Positions 57,856 to 57,872 of a stretch of DNA of 57,872 nt are shown here, in pieces (the first letter of the stretch is position 1; each line of letters begins with the position of its first letter). Origin of the DNA: Burkholderia sp. E7m39. Lineage in GTDB: Bacteria > Pseudomonadota > Gammaproteobacteria > Burkholderiales > Burkholderiaceae. Below the pieces are notes generated by a model. It had not been told where the DNA came from. It searched no databases and was given only the letters and a program-made list of their open reading frames with translations. The position numbers and the translations under genes were made by a program. The stretch spans positions 1 to 57,872 of the forward strand of contig BBSL01000223.1 of NCBI GenBank assembly GCA_001319865.1, read 5' to 3'.

Positions 57856-57872
57856 GAGCGATGAGCGAACGA

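Overview
The window is about 58 kb of GC-rich, densely coded chromosomal DNA. It most resembles a Burkholderiaceae genome of the Paraburkholderia/Caballeronia type. Pointers are a short flagellin, a fused LivG-LivF ATPase, a DUF3331 protein, a DUF4148-like secreted protein, a winged-helix/ATPase/TPR regulator, a membrane PQQ glucose dehydrogenase and many LysR/TetR regulators divergent from single metabolic genes. Genus is inferred from family content, not from a database match.

Layout. 1-6.1 kb: regulator/enzyme pairs (TetR with isochorismatase-like hydrolase, LysR with MFS exporter), a VOC protein, a BON-domain periplasmic protein and a GNAT acetyltransferase. 6.3-13.2 kb: flagellin with an AT-rich upstream island, a small secreted protein, a three-gene envelope operon (DUF4118 membrane protein, alpha/beta hydrolase, MipA-like porin) and a chemoreceptor. 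13.2-18 kb: a branched-chain amino-acid type ABC importer. 18.2-23.7 kb: sorbosone dehydrogenase lipoprotein with a DUF2231 membrane partner, a Fur-box TonB siderophore receptor and a VOC protein. 23.7-44.8 kb: SDR/TetR, an Ohr-DUF3331-Tat hydrolase operon, a large 914-codon regulator, LysR-EamA, TetR/MocR, SDR/LysR/SDR, a PEBP-like protein, NDH-2 and Gcd.

44.9-53.9 kb looks like a decayed accessory region. It begins at a tRNA-Leu(GAG) whose 3' end is scrambled. It continues with a frameshifted CdiA/hemagglutinin fragment, a 100-codon gene in the position of an immunity gene and the C-terminal remnant of a Tn3-type transposase. After these come two DUF417 (YkgB) genes, one truncated, two LysR genes, a chloroperoxidase-like hydrolase, a fumarylacetoacetate-hydrolase pseudogene, an AhpD-like protein and a hydrolase fused to a cysteine-less AhpD-like domain. 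Much of this is consistent with oxidative or electrophile stress.

The most interesting part is 54.2-57 kb: DoxX, an ECF sigma factor and an NrsF/DUF1109 anti-sigma, followed by a DUF4148-like secreted protein. Two near-identical sequences, TGTAACC-N16-CGATCTATC, lie upstream of doxX and upstream of the secreted protein. This is what an autoregulated ECF regulon would look like. The secreted protein ends in a cysteine-bracketed tail (CVGPVSFCNIYFGG) that recurs almost exactly at the end of an otherwise unrelated small secreted protein at 7.8 kb. Together they suggest an uncharacterised tail-tagged family of exported peptides, at least one of them under ECF/NrsF envelope-stress control.
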